Notes under the pieces: model-generated | What the model was told of the DNA's origin: nothing | Database searches by the model: none | The model's input: only the letters and a program-made list of their open reading frames with translations | Source of the DNA: Clostridiales bacterium | GTDB lineage: Bacteria; Bacillota; Clostridia; Christensenellales; Pumilibacteraceae | Length of the DNA stretch: 64,000 nt | Assembly (NCBI GenBank): GCA_022508505.1 | Contig: JAFLVC010000003.1 | Span: 1-64,000, forward strand | Direction: 5' to 3' | In this document: positions 9,315 to 16,161 of the stretch, one piece after another | Position numbering within the stretch: position 1 is the first letter of the stretch | Layout: every line of letters starts with the position of its first letter | Position numbers and translations under genes: made by a program

Positions 9315-10064
9315 ATGGCACTTAACGAAATCGCAAAGCGCCCGAACAAGACGGTCTACCGCGACGGCGACCTTTGCTACAAGGTGTTTGCCGCAGACTA
9401 CAACAAGTCGGACATATTCAACGAGGCGCTCAATCAGACGCGCGTCGAGGAGACGGGGCTGTTCATTCCCAAGGTGCACGAGGTAAAACGCCTCGACGAC
9501 GGCAGGCTTGCAATCGTAATGGACTACGTCGCGGGCAAGTCTCTCGCAGAGCTTACGGAGGAGCACCCCGAAAAGCGTTCGGAGTATTTGGAGCGGCTCA
9601 TCGACGTTCAGCTTTCCATGCACAAGCTTTCGTCGCCCAACCTCAATAAGCAGCGCGACAAGTTCGACCGCAAGATCGACCTGTCCGACCTCGACGCCGC
9701 GACGCGCTACGAGCTTCACGTCAGGTTAGACGCCATGCCCAAGCACAAAAAGCTTTGCCACGGCGACTTCAACCCGAGCAACGTCATAATAACCGATGAT
9801 AACCGCGCCTGCATTATCGACTGGTCGCACGCGACGATAGGCAACGCCGCCGCAGACACGGCAAGGACGTACTTGCTGTATAAGCTCGCGGGCGACGACG
9901 ATGGCGCGGAAGAGTATATCACGACGTTCTGCAAAAAGTCGGGCGCGCCGCGAAAGCACGTTCAAGCGTGGCTTCCCATTGTCGCAGCCTCGCAAATGGT
10001 AAAAGACAAGCCGGGCGAAAAGGAAATGCTCGGCAAGTGGGTGGATGTCTGTCAGTATAATTAA
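9315..10064 (+). CDS. aminoglycoside phosphotransferase (APH)-fold kinase
   Basis: Small-molecule kinase of the APH/choline-kinase fold, 249 residues. N-lobe: CYKVF supplies the ATP-binding Lys; hinge near IVMDYVAGKSL. C-lobe: catalytic loop CHGDFNPSNVII (HGDxxxxN) and metal-binding IIDWSHA. It resembles a family of Clostridia APH-fold proteins of unknown substrate; nothing supports antibiotic resistance. GGGGGA ribosome site 8 bases upstream; 12 bases behind adhE with no terminator, so probably co-transcribed with it. Function beyond kinase-like is not claimed. Confidence 0.8.
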   Translation: MALNEIAKRPNKTVYRDGDLCYKVFAADYNKSDIFNEALNQTRVEETGLFIPKVHEVKRLDDGRLAIVMDYVAGKSLAELTEEHPEKRSEYLERLIDVQLSMHKLSSPNLNKQRDKFDRKIDLSDLDAATRYELHVRLDAMPKHKKLCHGDFNPSNVIITDDNRACIIDWSHATIGNAAADTARTYLLYKLAGDDDGAEEYITTFCKKSGAPRKHVQAWLPIVAASQMVKDKPGEKEMLGKWVDVCQYN

Positions 10065-10112
10065 AGCGGATTGACGAGCACTATTAGGCTCTCTGTGTAA
10101 GGCGAGCATGAC

Positions 10113-10170
10113 ACATCCCCTCAGTCGGCTCCTTCGTCGCCGACAGCTCCCCTTATTAAGGGGAGCCTAA
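10113..10170. repeat. palindromic dispersed repeat, copy 1
   Basis: Conserved box CATCCCCTCAGTC, a variable hairpin, then AGCTCCCCTT...AAGGGGAGC. Two more copies lie at 51612-51668 and 51668-51721, also directly after a gene. The hairpin here is GTCGGC/GCCGAC. Confidence 0.75.
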
Positions 10171-10178
10171 TAAAACGG

Positions 10179-10205
10179 AAGCGCGAGAAATATTCTCGCG
10201 CTTTT
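10179..10205. terminator. bidirectional terminator, APH-fold kinase / antiporter
   Basis: 11-bp perfect stem AAGCGCGAGAA / TTCTCGCGCTT with 3-base loop and T-run, between convergent genes. Confidence 0.85.
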
Positions 10206-10215
10206 AAATAACACG

Positions 10216-11520
10216 TTATTCGGCATTTGGCGCTTCTTCAAGCGCGTGTGTTTCCTTGGCTGTTGGCGTTTCCTCGACGGCGAGTGATTCTGCGGGTGCA
10301 GGCGTTTCCTCATTCGCTGGCAGTTCCTGTTTGAGCAGTTTTTTGTAGGTGAGGTCCATTCCGATAGCGCCGAGCGGGGCGGTTATTATAATCGAAAGCA
10401 CGGCGACTGAGAGCACGATATTTCCGCAAGGCAATCCGAGCGACAGCGGAATAGCCCCGATTGCGGCCTGTACCGTCGCTTTTGGAAGATACGCAATCAC
10501 GGAGTACAGCCGTTCCTTTTGATTGAGCTTTGTTCCGAGCATGCACAGCCACACGCCCACGCTGCGAAATGCAAGCCCTATAAAAATCACCGCCACGGCG
10601 CCGCCGCCCGCTTTTAGCGTATAGCGGATATCGACCGCCGCGCCCACCAACACGAAAAGCAGCAGCTCTGCCGCAATCCAAATCTTTCCGAATTTGTCCT
10701 GTAGGCGCGTGACGACCTCTTTTGCGCTGCGCATGGCAAGCACTATCGCCATGCTCATGATTGCGAGAAGGCTTGAAACCGAGAAGTAGTTTTTGAGCCA
10801 CGTTTCGACGGCAAGGAGCAAAAAGGCGAAGCCGAGAATGATTATCACCTTTACGCTGTTTCGCACCGTGTGATTCTTTTTGTGGCAGAACTCGAAAAAT
10901 ATCGAAAGCAGCAGTCCGACCGCCGCGCCGAGCAAAATCCCAGTCACTATGGAAATGGGGATATTCAAAAACGTCATCACTTGCACGCCGTTGCCCTGCG
11001 CAATGCCGACAAAGGCGGTGAATAGGACGATGACAAACACGTCGTCGAGCGAGGCGCCCGCGAGTATCATTTGCGGTACGCCTTTTTCGGTGCCGTATTT
11101 TTCGTCCATGAGTTGCACCATGCGCGGCACGACGACGGCGGGAGACACCGCGCCGAGCACGGCGCCCATTATCGCGGCCTCGATATAGCTGACTTTAAGT
11201 ATCAACGGCGCAAAGATTATGCAGCCGCAGATTTCAAACGCCGCCGGCAAAAACGCCATGAGTATGGCGGGGCGACCCACCTTTTTTAGGTCTTTGAGAT
11301 TGAGCGACAGTCCCGCTTTTATGAGAATAATGACGAGCGCCATCTGCCGTAGCTGCGCCGATATTCCGAGTATTGAGCTGTCGAACAGATCGAGAACGTA
11401 CGGTCCGAGCACTATGCCGGTGACGAGCATTCCTATAATTTGCGGAAGCTTTATCGCTTTGCAGATTGTGCCGAGGCTGAGCCCGACAAGAAATATGAGC
11501 GCGAGAGAGGTGAGTAGCAT
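10216..11520 (-). CDS. CPA-family cation:proton antiporter under a fluoride riboswitch
   Basis: Integral membrane antiporter of the monovalent cation:proton antiporter (CPA) superfamily, 434 residues with about 12 hydrophobic segments. Typical features are LPQIIGMLVTGIVLGP in helix 2, the half-helix region GAVLGAVSPAVVVPRM, and an acidic pair in GASLDDVFVIVLFTAF that matches the ion-binding Asp site. There is no C-terminal RCK domain; instead the last 40 residues are a repetitive acidic tail rich in EET and PAxE. AGGAG ribosome site 10 bases upstream. Because the 5' leader is a fluoride aptamer, the likely substrate is fluoride or the gene relieves fluoride stress. The family membership is clear from sequence; the substrate is inferred from the riboswitch. 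Confidence 0.88.
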   Translation of the reverse strand: MLLTSLALIFLVGLSLGTICKAIKLPQIIGMLVTGIVLGPYVLDLFDSSILGISAQLRQMALVIILIKAGLSLNLKDLKKVGRPAILMAFLPAAFEICGCIIFAPLILKVSYIEAAIMGAVLGAVSPAVVVPRMVQLMDEKYGTEKGVPQMILAGASLDDVFVIVLFTAFVGIAQGNGVQVMTFLNIPISIVTGILLGAAVGLLLSIFFEFCHKKNHTVRNSVKVIIILGFAFLLLAVETWLKNYFSVSSLLAIMSMAIVLAMRSAKEVVTRLQDKFGKIWIAAELLLFVLVGAAVDIRYTLKAGGGAVAVIFIGLAFRSVGVWLCMLGTKLNQKERLYSVIAYLPKATVQAAIGAIPLSLGLPCGNIVLSVAVLSIIITAPLGAIGMDLTYKKLLKQELPANEETPAPAESLAVEETPTAKETHALEEAPNAE

Positions 11521-11533
11521 AATAACAATCTCC

Positions 11534-11580
11534 TAAAAAAGAAAGCCGACGGCTCCGTGAAACAATCACAGAAGTCATCA
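11534..11580 (-). terminator. riboswitch expression-platform terminator
   Basis: Minus-strand hairpin built from GACTTCTGTGA pairing with TCACGGAG plus GTC, ending in a CTTTCTTTTTT tract. Its 5' arm reuses the aptamer segment GATGACTTCTG, so aptamer and terminator folding are mutually exclusive, as expected for transcriptional control. Confidence 0.7.
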
Positions 11581-11630
11581 GCTAAATCGCGGTTTAGGTT
11601 TCCCAAGGGAGAACTTCATTCCCTACAGCA
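11565..11630 (-). ncRNA. fluoride riboswitch (crcB motif)
   Basis: Read on the minus strand: GTAGGGAATGAAGTTCTCCC forms the first stem with the AATGAAGTTC loop; AAACCGC follows in the joining region; then GCTGATGACTTCTGTG. The loop segment GAAGT pairs with ACTTC as the pseudoknot. These conserved blocks match the crcB/fluoride aptamer (GG-N-GATG-...-TAAACYGC-...-GCTGATGRCYYCTRC). It lies 45 bases before the ATG of a transporter gene, the usual setting. Recognised by eye; a covariance-model search for crcB would settle it. Confidence 0.8.
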
Positions 11631-11632
11631 AC

Positions 11633-11661
11633 ATTATAGCAGATTGATATTCGAATTGCAA
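11633..11661 (-). promoter_or_regulatory. promoter of riboswitch-antiporter transcript
   Basis: Minus strand: -35 TTGCAA (11656-11661), 17-base spacer, -10 TATAAT (11633-11638); the aptamer begins within a few bases of the predicted start. Confidence 0.7.
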
Positions 11662-11709
11662 CTGAATTTAATAATATTGCGAATATGGTTATACCGTACG
11701 CCGGTGACC

Positions 11710-11739
11710 GAATAAAACGGCGCGGGTGTGGCAATAATT
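11710..11739 (+). promoter_or_regulatory. candidate forespore (sigma-F/G-like) promoter
   Basis: GAATA (11710-11714), 15 bases, GGCAATAATT (11730-11739), 6 bases before the ATG. It resembles the sigma-F/sigma-G pattern and nearly matches the element before the SpoIIQ-like gene (GTATA, 14 bases, GGCAATAATC). No sigma-A -35 is seen. Confidence 0.35.
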
Positions 11740-11745
11740 GCAGTC

Positions 11746-12132
11746 ATGAAAAAGATCGTGGCAGTTTTTATTTTGCTTCTTGTCGGCGTCGTAGCCTTGT
11801 CGGTGTGGTTTTCGCCGTTTGCGGGCACGGACGCCAAGGTGTACGACGACAACGTGGCGGTATCGAGCGTCGACGGGCTGTGCTATGCTCAAAACGCTTG
11901 CGTCAGATACGACGCGACGGGCGAGCTTTCCGACATGTACGCGGCGCTGAAAAAACTTCGTGCGCGAATTGTTAAGACCGCGACGGCGGGGAACGTGACG
12001 GTGGTCTACGCGTACAGCGACAGGGTTTGCGGCGAAAACACTCTTTTAGGCGGCGAGAAGTACAACGTCATGGCGGCGTTTAGGTGCGGCGATATTGCAA
12101 TCGGCGCGCCACTTCTTCAAGGCTCGTATTGA
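11746..12132 (+). CDS. small secreted/anchored protein, possibly YwmB-like
   Basis: 128 residues. One N-terminal hydrophobic segment (about residues 4-22) acts as signal or anchor, then a short extracytoplasmic domain with three cysteines. The C-terminal block YNVMAAFRCGDIAIGAPLL recalls the end of YwmB-family proteins (conserved pattern NLNIALRY...GTPII), which in Clostridia are encoded near spoIID and spoIIQ. That similarity is from memory and weak; the protein is also shorter than YwmB (about 240). The ATG 6 bases after the GGCAATAATT element has no Shine-Dalgarno. The next gene is SpoIIQ-like, which supports a sporulation link. Confidence 0.55.
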   Translation: MKKIVAVFILLLVGVVALSVWFSPFAGTDAKVYDDNVAVSSVDGLCYAQNACVRYDATGELSDMYAALKKLRARIVKTATAGNVTVVYAYSDRVCGENTLLGGEKYNVMAAFRCGDIAIGAPLLQGSY

Positions 12133-12152
12133 TGAAATTTTTTTCAAAATAC

Positions 12153-12181
12153 GTATATTCCGCGCGAGGCGGGCAATAATC
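12153..12181 (+). promoter_or_regulatory. candidate forespore (sigma-F/G-like) promoter of the SpoIIQ-like gene
   Basis: GTATA (12153-12157), 14 bases, GGCAATAATC (12172-12181), followed by a GGAGG ribosome site and the ATG at 12204. The spacing is one to two bases shorter than the B. subtilis sigma-F consensus. Confidence 0.4.
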
Positions 12182-12203
12182 GGGTGTACGGAGGAAATAA
12201 ACC

Positions 12204-12806
12204 ATGAAAACCTATCAGTCGAGTACAAAGGAAAACAAGAAAAACTTTTTCAAACGGCACCGCAATGCGATAATAGCCATACTTTCGATAATAGCGGTCG
12301 TAGTAGTGATTGCGCTTGCGGTCGTGTTCTCGCTGCCCGATTCCAAGCCGGCCGCCGCGCCGACGGTCAAGCCCCCCGCAACTACCAACGAGGTCAAGAC
12401 CGTAATGCCGATGAACGGCGCCGCGATGGGCATGGGTTACTCATACGACAGCCTCAAGTGGTGGGACACGCTCGAAATTTGGAAGATACATCCCGCCGTC
12501 GATTTTGTAGGCGACGGCGACGTTTTGGCCATTCGAGACGGCAAGGTCAAGGACGTCGAAAAGACGTCGCTCGAGGGCAACGTCGTGACAGTCGAGCACG
12601 ACGACGGATATATCTCCGTTTACAAGTCGCTTGACGACGACATAGCCGTCAAGGTGGGCGACACCGTAAGAGCGGGCGACAAGATCGGAAAAGCGGGTAA
12701 GAGCGTTGCGGAGTTAAACACCGGCGCGCACCTGCACCTCGAGGTCAAAAAAGACGGCAAGTACGTCGATCCCATGACGCTGCTCCCCGATAACGATGAC
12801 AAGTAA
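12204..12806 (+). CDS. M23 (LytM) metallopeptidase-like protein, SpoIIQ-like
   Basis: 200 residues: a basic N-terminus, one membrane helix (about 24-47), a proline/alanine-rich linker and a LytM domain. Zinc ligands of M23 endopeptidases look intact: His96 and Asp100 in HPAVDF, His176 and His178 in HLHLEV. Size, single N-terminal anchor and KWWDTLEIWKIHPAVDF resemble SpoIIQ, the forespore half of the engulfment channel, which in clostridia also keeps some metal ligands. A general cell-wall hydrolase activator is the alternative. GGAGG ribosome site at good distance; a sigma-F/G-like promoter lies upstream and a terminator follows. Confidence 0.75.
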   Translation: MKTYQSSTKENKKNFFKRHRNAIIAILSIIAVVVVIALAVVFSLPDSKPAAAPTVKPPATTNEVKTVMPMNGAAMGMGYSYDSLKWWDTLEIWKIHPAVDFVGDGDVLAIRDGKVKDVEKTSLEGNVVTVEHDDGYISVYKSLDDDIAVKVGDTVRAGDKIGKAGKSVAELNTGAHLHLEVKKDGKYVDPMTLLPDNDDK

Positions 12807-12836
12807 ATAGTTTGAGATAGTTTTTCTCCGTATCAC

Positions 12837-12876
12837 AATTCCGCATGAGCTAATCGGCTAATGCGGAATTTTTCTG
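12837..12876 (+). terminator. intrinsic terminator after the SpoIIQ-like gene
   Basis: AATTCCGCAT (12837-12846) pairs with ATGCGGAATT (12861-12870), followed by TTTCTGTTT; an inner AGC/GCT pairing closes part of the loop. Confidence 0.8.
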
Positions 12877-12921
12877 TTTCACACGTCCTATTTTTGGGTT
12901 ATAAAGGATATACGTAAATAC

Positions 12922-12950
12922 TTGATATTTTTTGTTCGTTATGGTATAAT
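12922..12950 (+). promoter_or_regulatory. leaderless-type promoter of the zinc alcohol dehydrogenase
   Basis: -35 TTGATA (12922-12927), 17-base spacer, -10 TATAAT (12945-12950), then GGAAAT and the ATG at 12957. The six intervening bases cannot serve as a ribosome site in the transcript. Confidence 0.8.
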
Positions 12951-12956
12951 GGAAAT

Positions 12957-13973
12957 ATGAAAGCGTACAGAATACAGTCGCCTCACACAATAGGACTTGA
13001 TGAGCTTGCGGCACAGCCCGTAGGAGAGCGTTGCGTTAAGCTCAAAAATCTCATGTGCGGTATAGCGAGCACGGATATTTCCGTATACTCGGGCGAAAAA
13101 CAAGTTGCGTATCCCATCATTCCCGGCAGGCAGTGCGTAGGGTTTGTTTCCGAAGTCGGCCCCGGCGTGTCATTTGCGCGCGGCAACCGCGTCGTAGCTC
13201 ATTCTCACGCGAGCTGCCACACCTGCAAGCCCTGCAAGGACGGACACTATTACGACTGCGAAAAGCCGCTGCTGTTCGGCGTGGGCGAGAACGGATTTTT
13301 GAGCGACTTTTCGGTCGTTTCCGCGGATGACGTCTTTGCCATTCCCGACAGGTTGAAGGACGAGGAAGCTATCTTTACCGAGCACACCGCGCTCGCAATC
13401 AACATCATGTCGCGCCTCGGCGTCGAAAAGGGCGAGCACCTCGTCATCGTCGGAGCGTCGATCGTCGGCATCATACTCGCGCAGGTTGCCATGTACTACC
13501 AGGCAGTGCCTATCGTAGTCGACATGCACGAGGACCTTCTCGATATAGCGCGGCAGGCGGGCGTGTACTACACAGTCGACACCGTTCAAGAGGACGCAGG
13601 CAAAAAGATACTCGGTCTTACCGGCGGGCACATGGCGGACGCATGCGCGTACATGGCTACGTCGACGGTGCCGCTCACCAATGCGTTCGACTACTGCTGC
13701 AAGCGCGGTCGGGTCGCCATCGTCGGTCGCTCTGCCAACCTAAGAGACGAGTTCAAGTGCAATATAGGCGCGCTTATCGAAAAGAACCTCGATCTCATCA
13801 CCGTCACCGACTGTGGCAAAAACTATCCGTCGGCAATCAACATGCTCGCCAACAGGACTGTTTCGGTGGAAATGCTCCCCAAGCACATCGTTCCGTTTGC
13901 GGAAGCGCCTGCGGCAATAGAGAATATCGCGTCGGGCGACGCCGCTATCGAAAAGCTGCTGATCAAGATTTAA
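12957..13973 (+). CDS. zinc-type alcohol dehydrogenase (MDR family) with altered catalytic site
   Basis: Medium-chain dehydrogenase/reductase, 338 residues: GroES-like domain (1 to about 130), Rossmann domain with VIVGASIVGIILAQVA near residue 160, C-terminal return to the GroES fold. The four-cysteine structural zinc lobe is complete (CHTCKPCKDGHYYDC). The catalytic site is unusual: the first zinc-ligand Cys is present in MCGIASTD, but the usual GHE motif is PGRQCVG, replacing the His ligand and its Glu by Arg-Gln. Activity may be lost or changed. Starts leaderless; no terminator before the rpmE promoter. Confidence 0.88.
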   Translation: MKAYRIQSPHTIGLDELAAQPVGERCVKLKNLMCGIASTDISVYSGEKQVAYPIIPGRQCVGFVSEVGPGVSFARGNRVVAHSHASCHTCKPCKDGHYYDCEKPLLFGVGENGFLSDFSVVSADDVFAIPDRLKDEEAIFTEHTALAINIMSRLGVEKGEHLVIVGASIVGIILAQVAMYYQAVPIVVDMHEDLLDIARQAGVYYTVDTVQEDAGKKILGLTGGHMADACAYMATSTVPLTNAFDYCCKRGRVAIVGRSANLRDEFKCNIGALIEKNLDLITVTDCGKNYPSAINMLANRTVSVEMLPKHIVPFAEAPAAIENIASGDAAIEKLLIKI

Positions 13974-14010
13974 AGCAAAATATAATTGCGGTGCGCCGAC
14001 GGCAAAACGC

Positions 14011-14039
14011 TTGACAGGCGCAGAAATTAGTTGTATACT
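14011..14039 (+). promoter_or_regulatory. promoter of rpmE
   Basis: -35 TTGACA (14011-14016), 17-base spacer, -10 TATACT (14034-14039), leader of about 47 bases to the ATG. Confidence 0.75.
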
Positions 14040-14092
14040 TATCAAGCTAAATAACCGTCGGCAAAAAGCGCGACGGACAAAAGAGGTATATT

Positions 14093-14305
14093 ATGAAAAC
14101 AGGTATTCATCCCAACTATCACGAAGTAACCGTCGAGTGCGCTTGCGGCGCAAAGTTCGTCACCGGCTCCACGCAAAAGGGCGACGTCGTCAAGGTCGAC
14201 ATTTGCTCCAAGTGCCACCCGTTCTACACCGGCAAGCAGAAGCAGGCCGAGACGGGCGGACGTATCGCGCGCTTCAACGAGCGTGCCGGAAGGACGGGCA
14301 AATAG
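14093..14305 (+). CDS. rpmE: 50S ribosomal protein L31, zinc-binding form
   Basis: 70 residues, standard length. It carries the cysteines of the C+ (zinc) paralogue: CACGAKF and [13 protein letters not shown], the latter being the family signature. AGAGG ribosome site 8 bases before the ATG. In Clostridia rpmE is commonly followed by DUF1385, prmC and prfA, exactly as here. A strong terminator follows, so the downstream genes are reached by read-through or a separate start. Confidence 0.97.
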   Translation: MKTGIHPNYHEVTVECACGAKFVTGSTQKGDVVKVDICSKCHPFYTGKQKQAETGGRIARFNERAGRTGK

Positions 14306-14316
14306 CTTTACTGCAA

Positions 14317-14344
14317 GGCGGGCGTTTTTCGTCCGCCGTTTTTT
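14317..14344 (+). terminator. intrinsic terminator after rpmE
   Basis: GGCGGGCG (14317-14324), TTTTT loop, CGTCCGCC (14330-14337), then GTTTTTT. Confidence 0.85.
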
Positions 14345-14394
14345 ATATCGGAACGTAAAAGTAAAATGCGTTTCGATTTTTTATATTAAGGCAA

Positions 14395-16161
14395 ATGGAA
14401 GAAAAGAAGCAAAAAGACAACGCCTATGACACGTCCAAAAAGACCTGCCGCACGCTTATCGGCGGACAGGCCTTGATGGAAGGCGTAATGATGCGCGGAA
14501 AGACGTCCATGGCGATGGCTGTGCGCGCGCCCGACGGCGAGATCGAGCTCGAAACCGAACGGCTGAAAAAGCCGAGCAAGGCGAGGAAGATTCCGCTCGT
14601 TCGCGGCATTTTCGTATTCGTCGATTCGCTCACCGTCGGAATGAGAACGCTTTTAAAGTCGTCCGAGGTAAGCGCGCCAGAGGAAGAACAGCTTTCAAAA
14701 ACGTCGACGGCAATCGCCGTCATTCTCGGCGTAATCCTCGCAATAGGGCTGTTTATCGCCGCGCCTTGGTTTGTCGGTTGGTCGATAAAAAATTGGGGAC
14801 ACTACGACAACGTCGCCGTCGTTTCCATAATAGAGGGTGCGACGAGGATTATAATATTCGTGTCGTATCTCGCGCTCGTAAGGCTGATGAAGGACATCAA
14901 GCGCACGTTTATGTACCACGGCGCGGAGCACCGCACGATAAACTGCTTCGAGCGCGGCTTGCCGCTCACCGTCGAAAACGTGCAGAGCTGCTCGACAAAG
15001 CACAACCGCTGCGGCACGACGTTTTTGTTCTTTGTCGTCGTTCTCGCAATCATCGTGTACGCGCTGCTTAATTGGTTATTTTCCTTCCTTTCGCAGTACA
15101 CGTCGCTGTTCGACAACTTCTTTTTCACATTGCTCATTAGGCTTTTGTTCCTGCCCCTTCTTGCGGGGCTGTCGTACGAACTGTTGCGCGGGCTCGCAAT
15201 GCTTCCCGACAACGCGTTTACCAATGCGATACGTGCGCCGGGGCTGCTGCTGCAAAAGCTTACGACCTGCATTCCCGACGACGAGATGGCGGAGGTCGCA
15301 ATCGCCGCGTTCAACGCGGTGCTCGAGCTCGACGGGGACGAGAATAAACCGACTATCGAATTTTACGAGCGCGAGTTTGCGGATGAGCGCAAAAAGCTCG
15401 CCGAGCGCCTGCCCGACAATCCGCAGGACGCCGATTGGATATACTGCGAGCTGCTCGACAAAAAGCGCGGCGAGCTAAGTGGCGTAAAGCGCGTCAAGAT
15501 AGGAATAGTTAAAACGGCAAACGAATACGCCGATAGGCTGCTCGCGGGCGAGCCGCTCGACTACATTTTGGGCAACTCCGATTTTTGCGGCGTAAAAATA
15601 AAGGTGGATAAGCGCGTGCTCATTCCGAGGTTTGAGACCGAGGTGCTCGCAAACGCGGCCGTCGAGAGGATAGGCGGCGGGGCGCCCGCCGTTCTCGACC
15701 TTTGCACGGGTTCGGGCTGCATAGCGGCGGTAATCGCGCGCAACACCCAGAGTGCTGTCACTGCGTCCGACGTCAGCCCGGAAGCGCTCGAAGTTGCCGC
15801 CGAAAATCTAAAAGGGCTGGGCGTAGAGCTCGTGCAGTCGGATATGTTCGACGGTATTGACGGCAAGTTCGACATAATCGTTTCAAATCCGCCGTACGTC
15901 AAAACGTTCGAGATTGACACGCTCGCGCCGCAGGTTACGGCGCAGCCGAGAAAGGCGCTCGACGGCGGCGAGGACGGCTTGCATTTTTACAGGATAATCG
16001 CGGAAAAGGCTCACGCTTATCTTAACGACGGCGGTGTCATCATGGCGGAGGTCGGTTACGACCAGGCGCAGGACGTCATCGCACTGTTTAATGGCATAGG
16101 CAAGTGCAGTATAATCAAAGACCTCGACGGAAAGGATAGGATCGTCGTATGCGAGAAATAA
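14395..16161 (+). CDS. prmC: DUF1385 (YqhQ-like) membrane domain fused to PrmC
   Basis: 588-residue fusion. Residues about 15-305 form a DUF1385/YqhQ-like protein: IGGQALMEGVMMRGK near the start, several membrane segments, and MYHGAEHRTINCFE with conserved HGAEH, characteristic of the family (predicted metal-dependent, function unknown). Residues about 310-588 are PrmC, which methylates the glutamine of the GGQ loop of release factors: helical N-domain, PLDYILGNSDFCG, PRFETE, motif I VLDLCTGSGCIAAVIA and catalytic NPPY at residues 498-501. In relatives these are two adjacent genes. No stop or start signal is apparent at the junction. A TATATT lies 7 bases before the ATG and no clear Shine-Dalgarno is seen. 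prfA overlaps the 3' end. Confidence 0.92.
   Translation: MEEKKQKDNAYDTSKKTCRTLIGGQALMEGVMMRGKTSMAMAVRAPDGEIELETERLKKPSKARKIPLVRGIFVFVDSLTVGMRTLLKSSEVSAPEEEQLSKTSTAIAVILGVILAIGLFIAAPWFVGWSIKNWGHYDNVAVVSIIEGATRIIIFVSYLALVRLMKDIKRTFMYHGAEHRTINCFERGLPLTVENVQSCSTKHNRCGTTFLFFVVVLAIIVYALLNWLFSFLSQYTSLFDNFFFTLLIRLLFLPLLAGLSYELLRGLAMLPDNAFTNAIRAPGLLLQKLTTCIPDDEMAEVAIAAFNAVLELDGDENKPTIEFYEREFADERKKLAERLPDNPQDADWIYCELLDKKRGELSGVKRVKIGIVKTANEYADRLLAGEPLDYILGNSDFCGVKIKVDKRVLIPRFETEVLANAAVERIGGGAPAVLDLCTGSGCIAAVIARNTQSAVTASDVSPEALEVAAENLKGLGVELVQSDMFDGIDGKFDIIVSNPPYVKTFEIDTLAPQVTAQPRKALDGGEDGLHFYRIIAEKAHAYLNDGGVIMAEVGYDQAQDVIALFNGIGKCSIIKDLDGKDRIVVCEK

Noticed and set aside
8229..9719. Long minus-strand open frame opposite adhE (496 residues)
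   Set aside because: Translation is low-complexity Arg/Val/Leu-rich with no motif, and the + strand frame is an unmistakable AdhE; a shadow of GC-biased codons.
9315..10064. Aminoglycoside resistance gene
   Set aside because: Only the kinase fold motifs match; nothing points to aminoglycosides, and it sits behind adhE.
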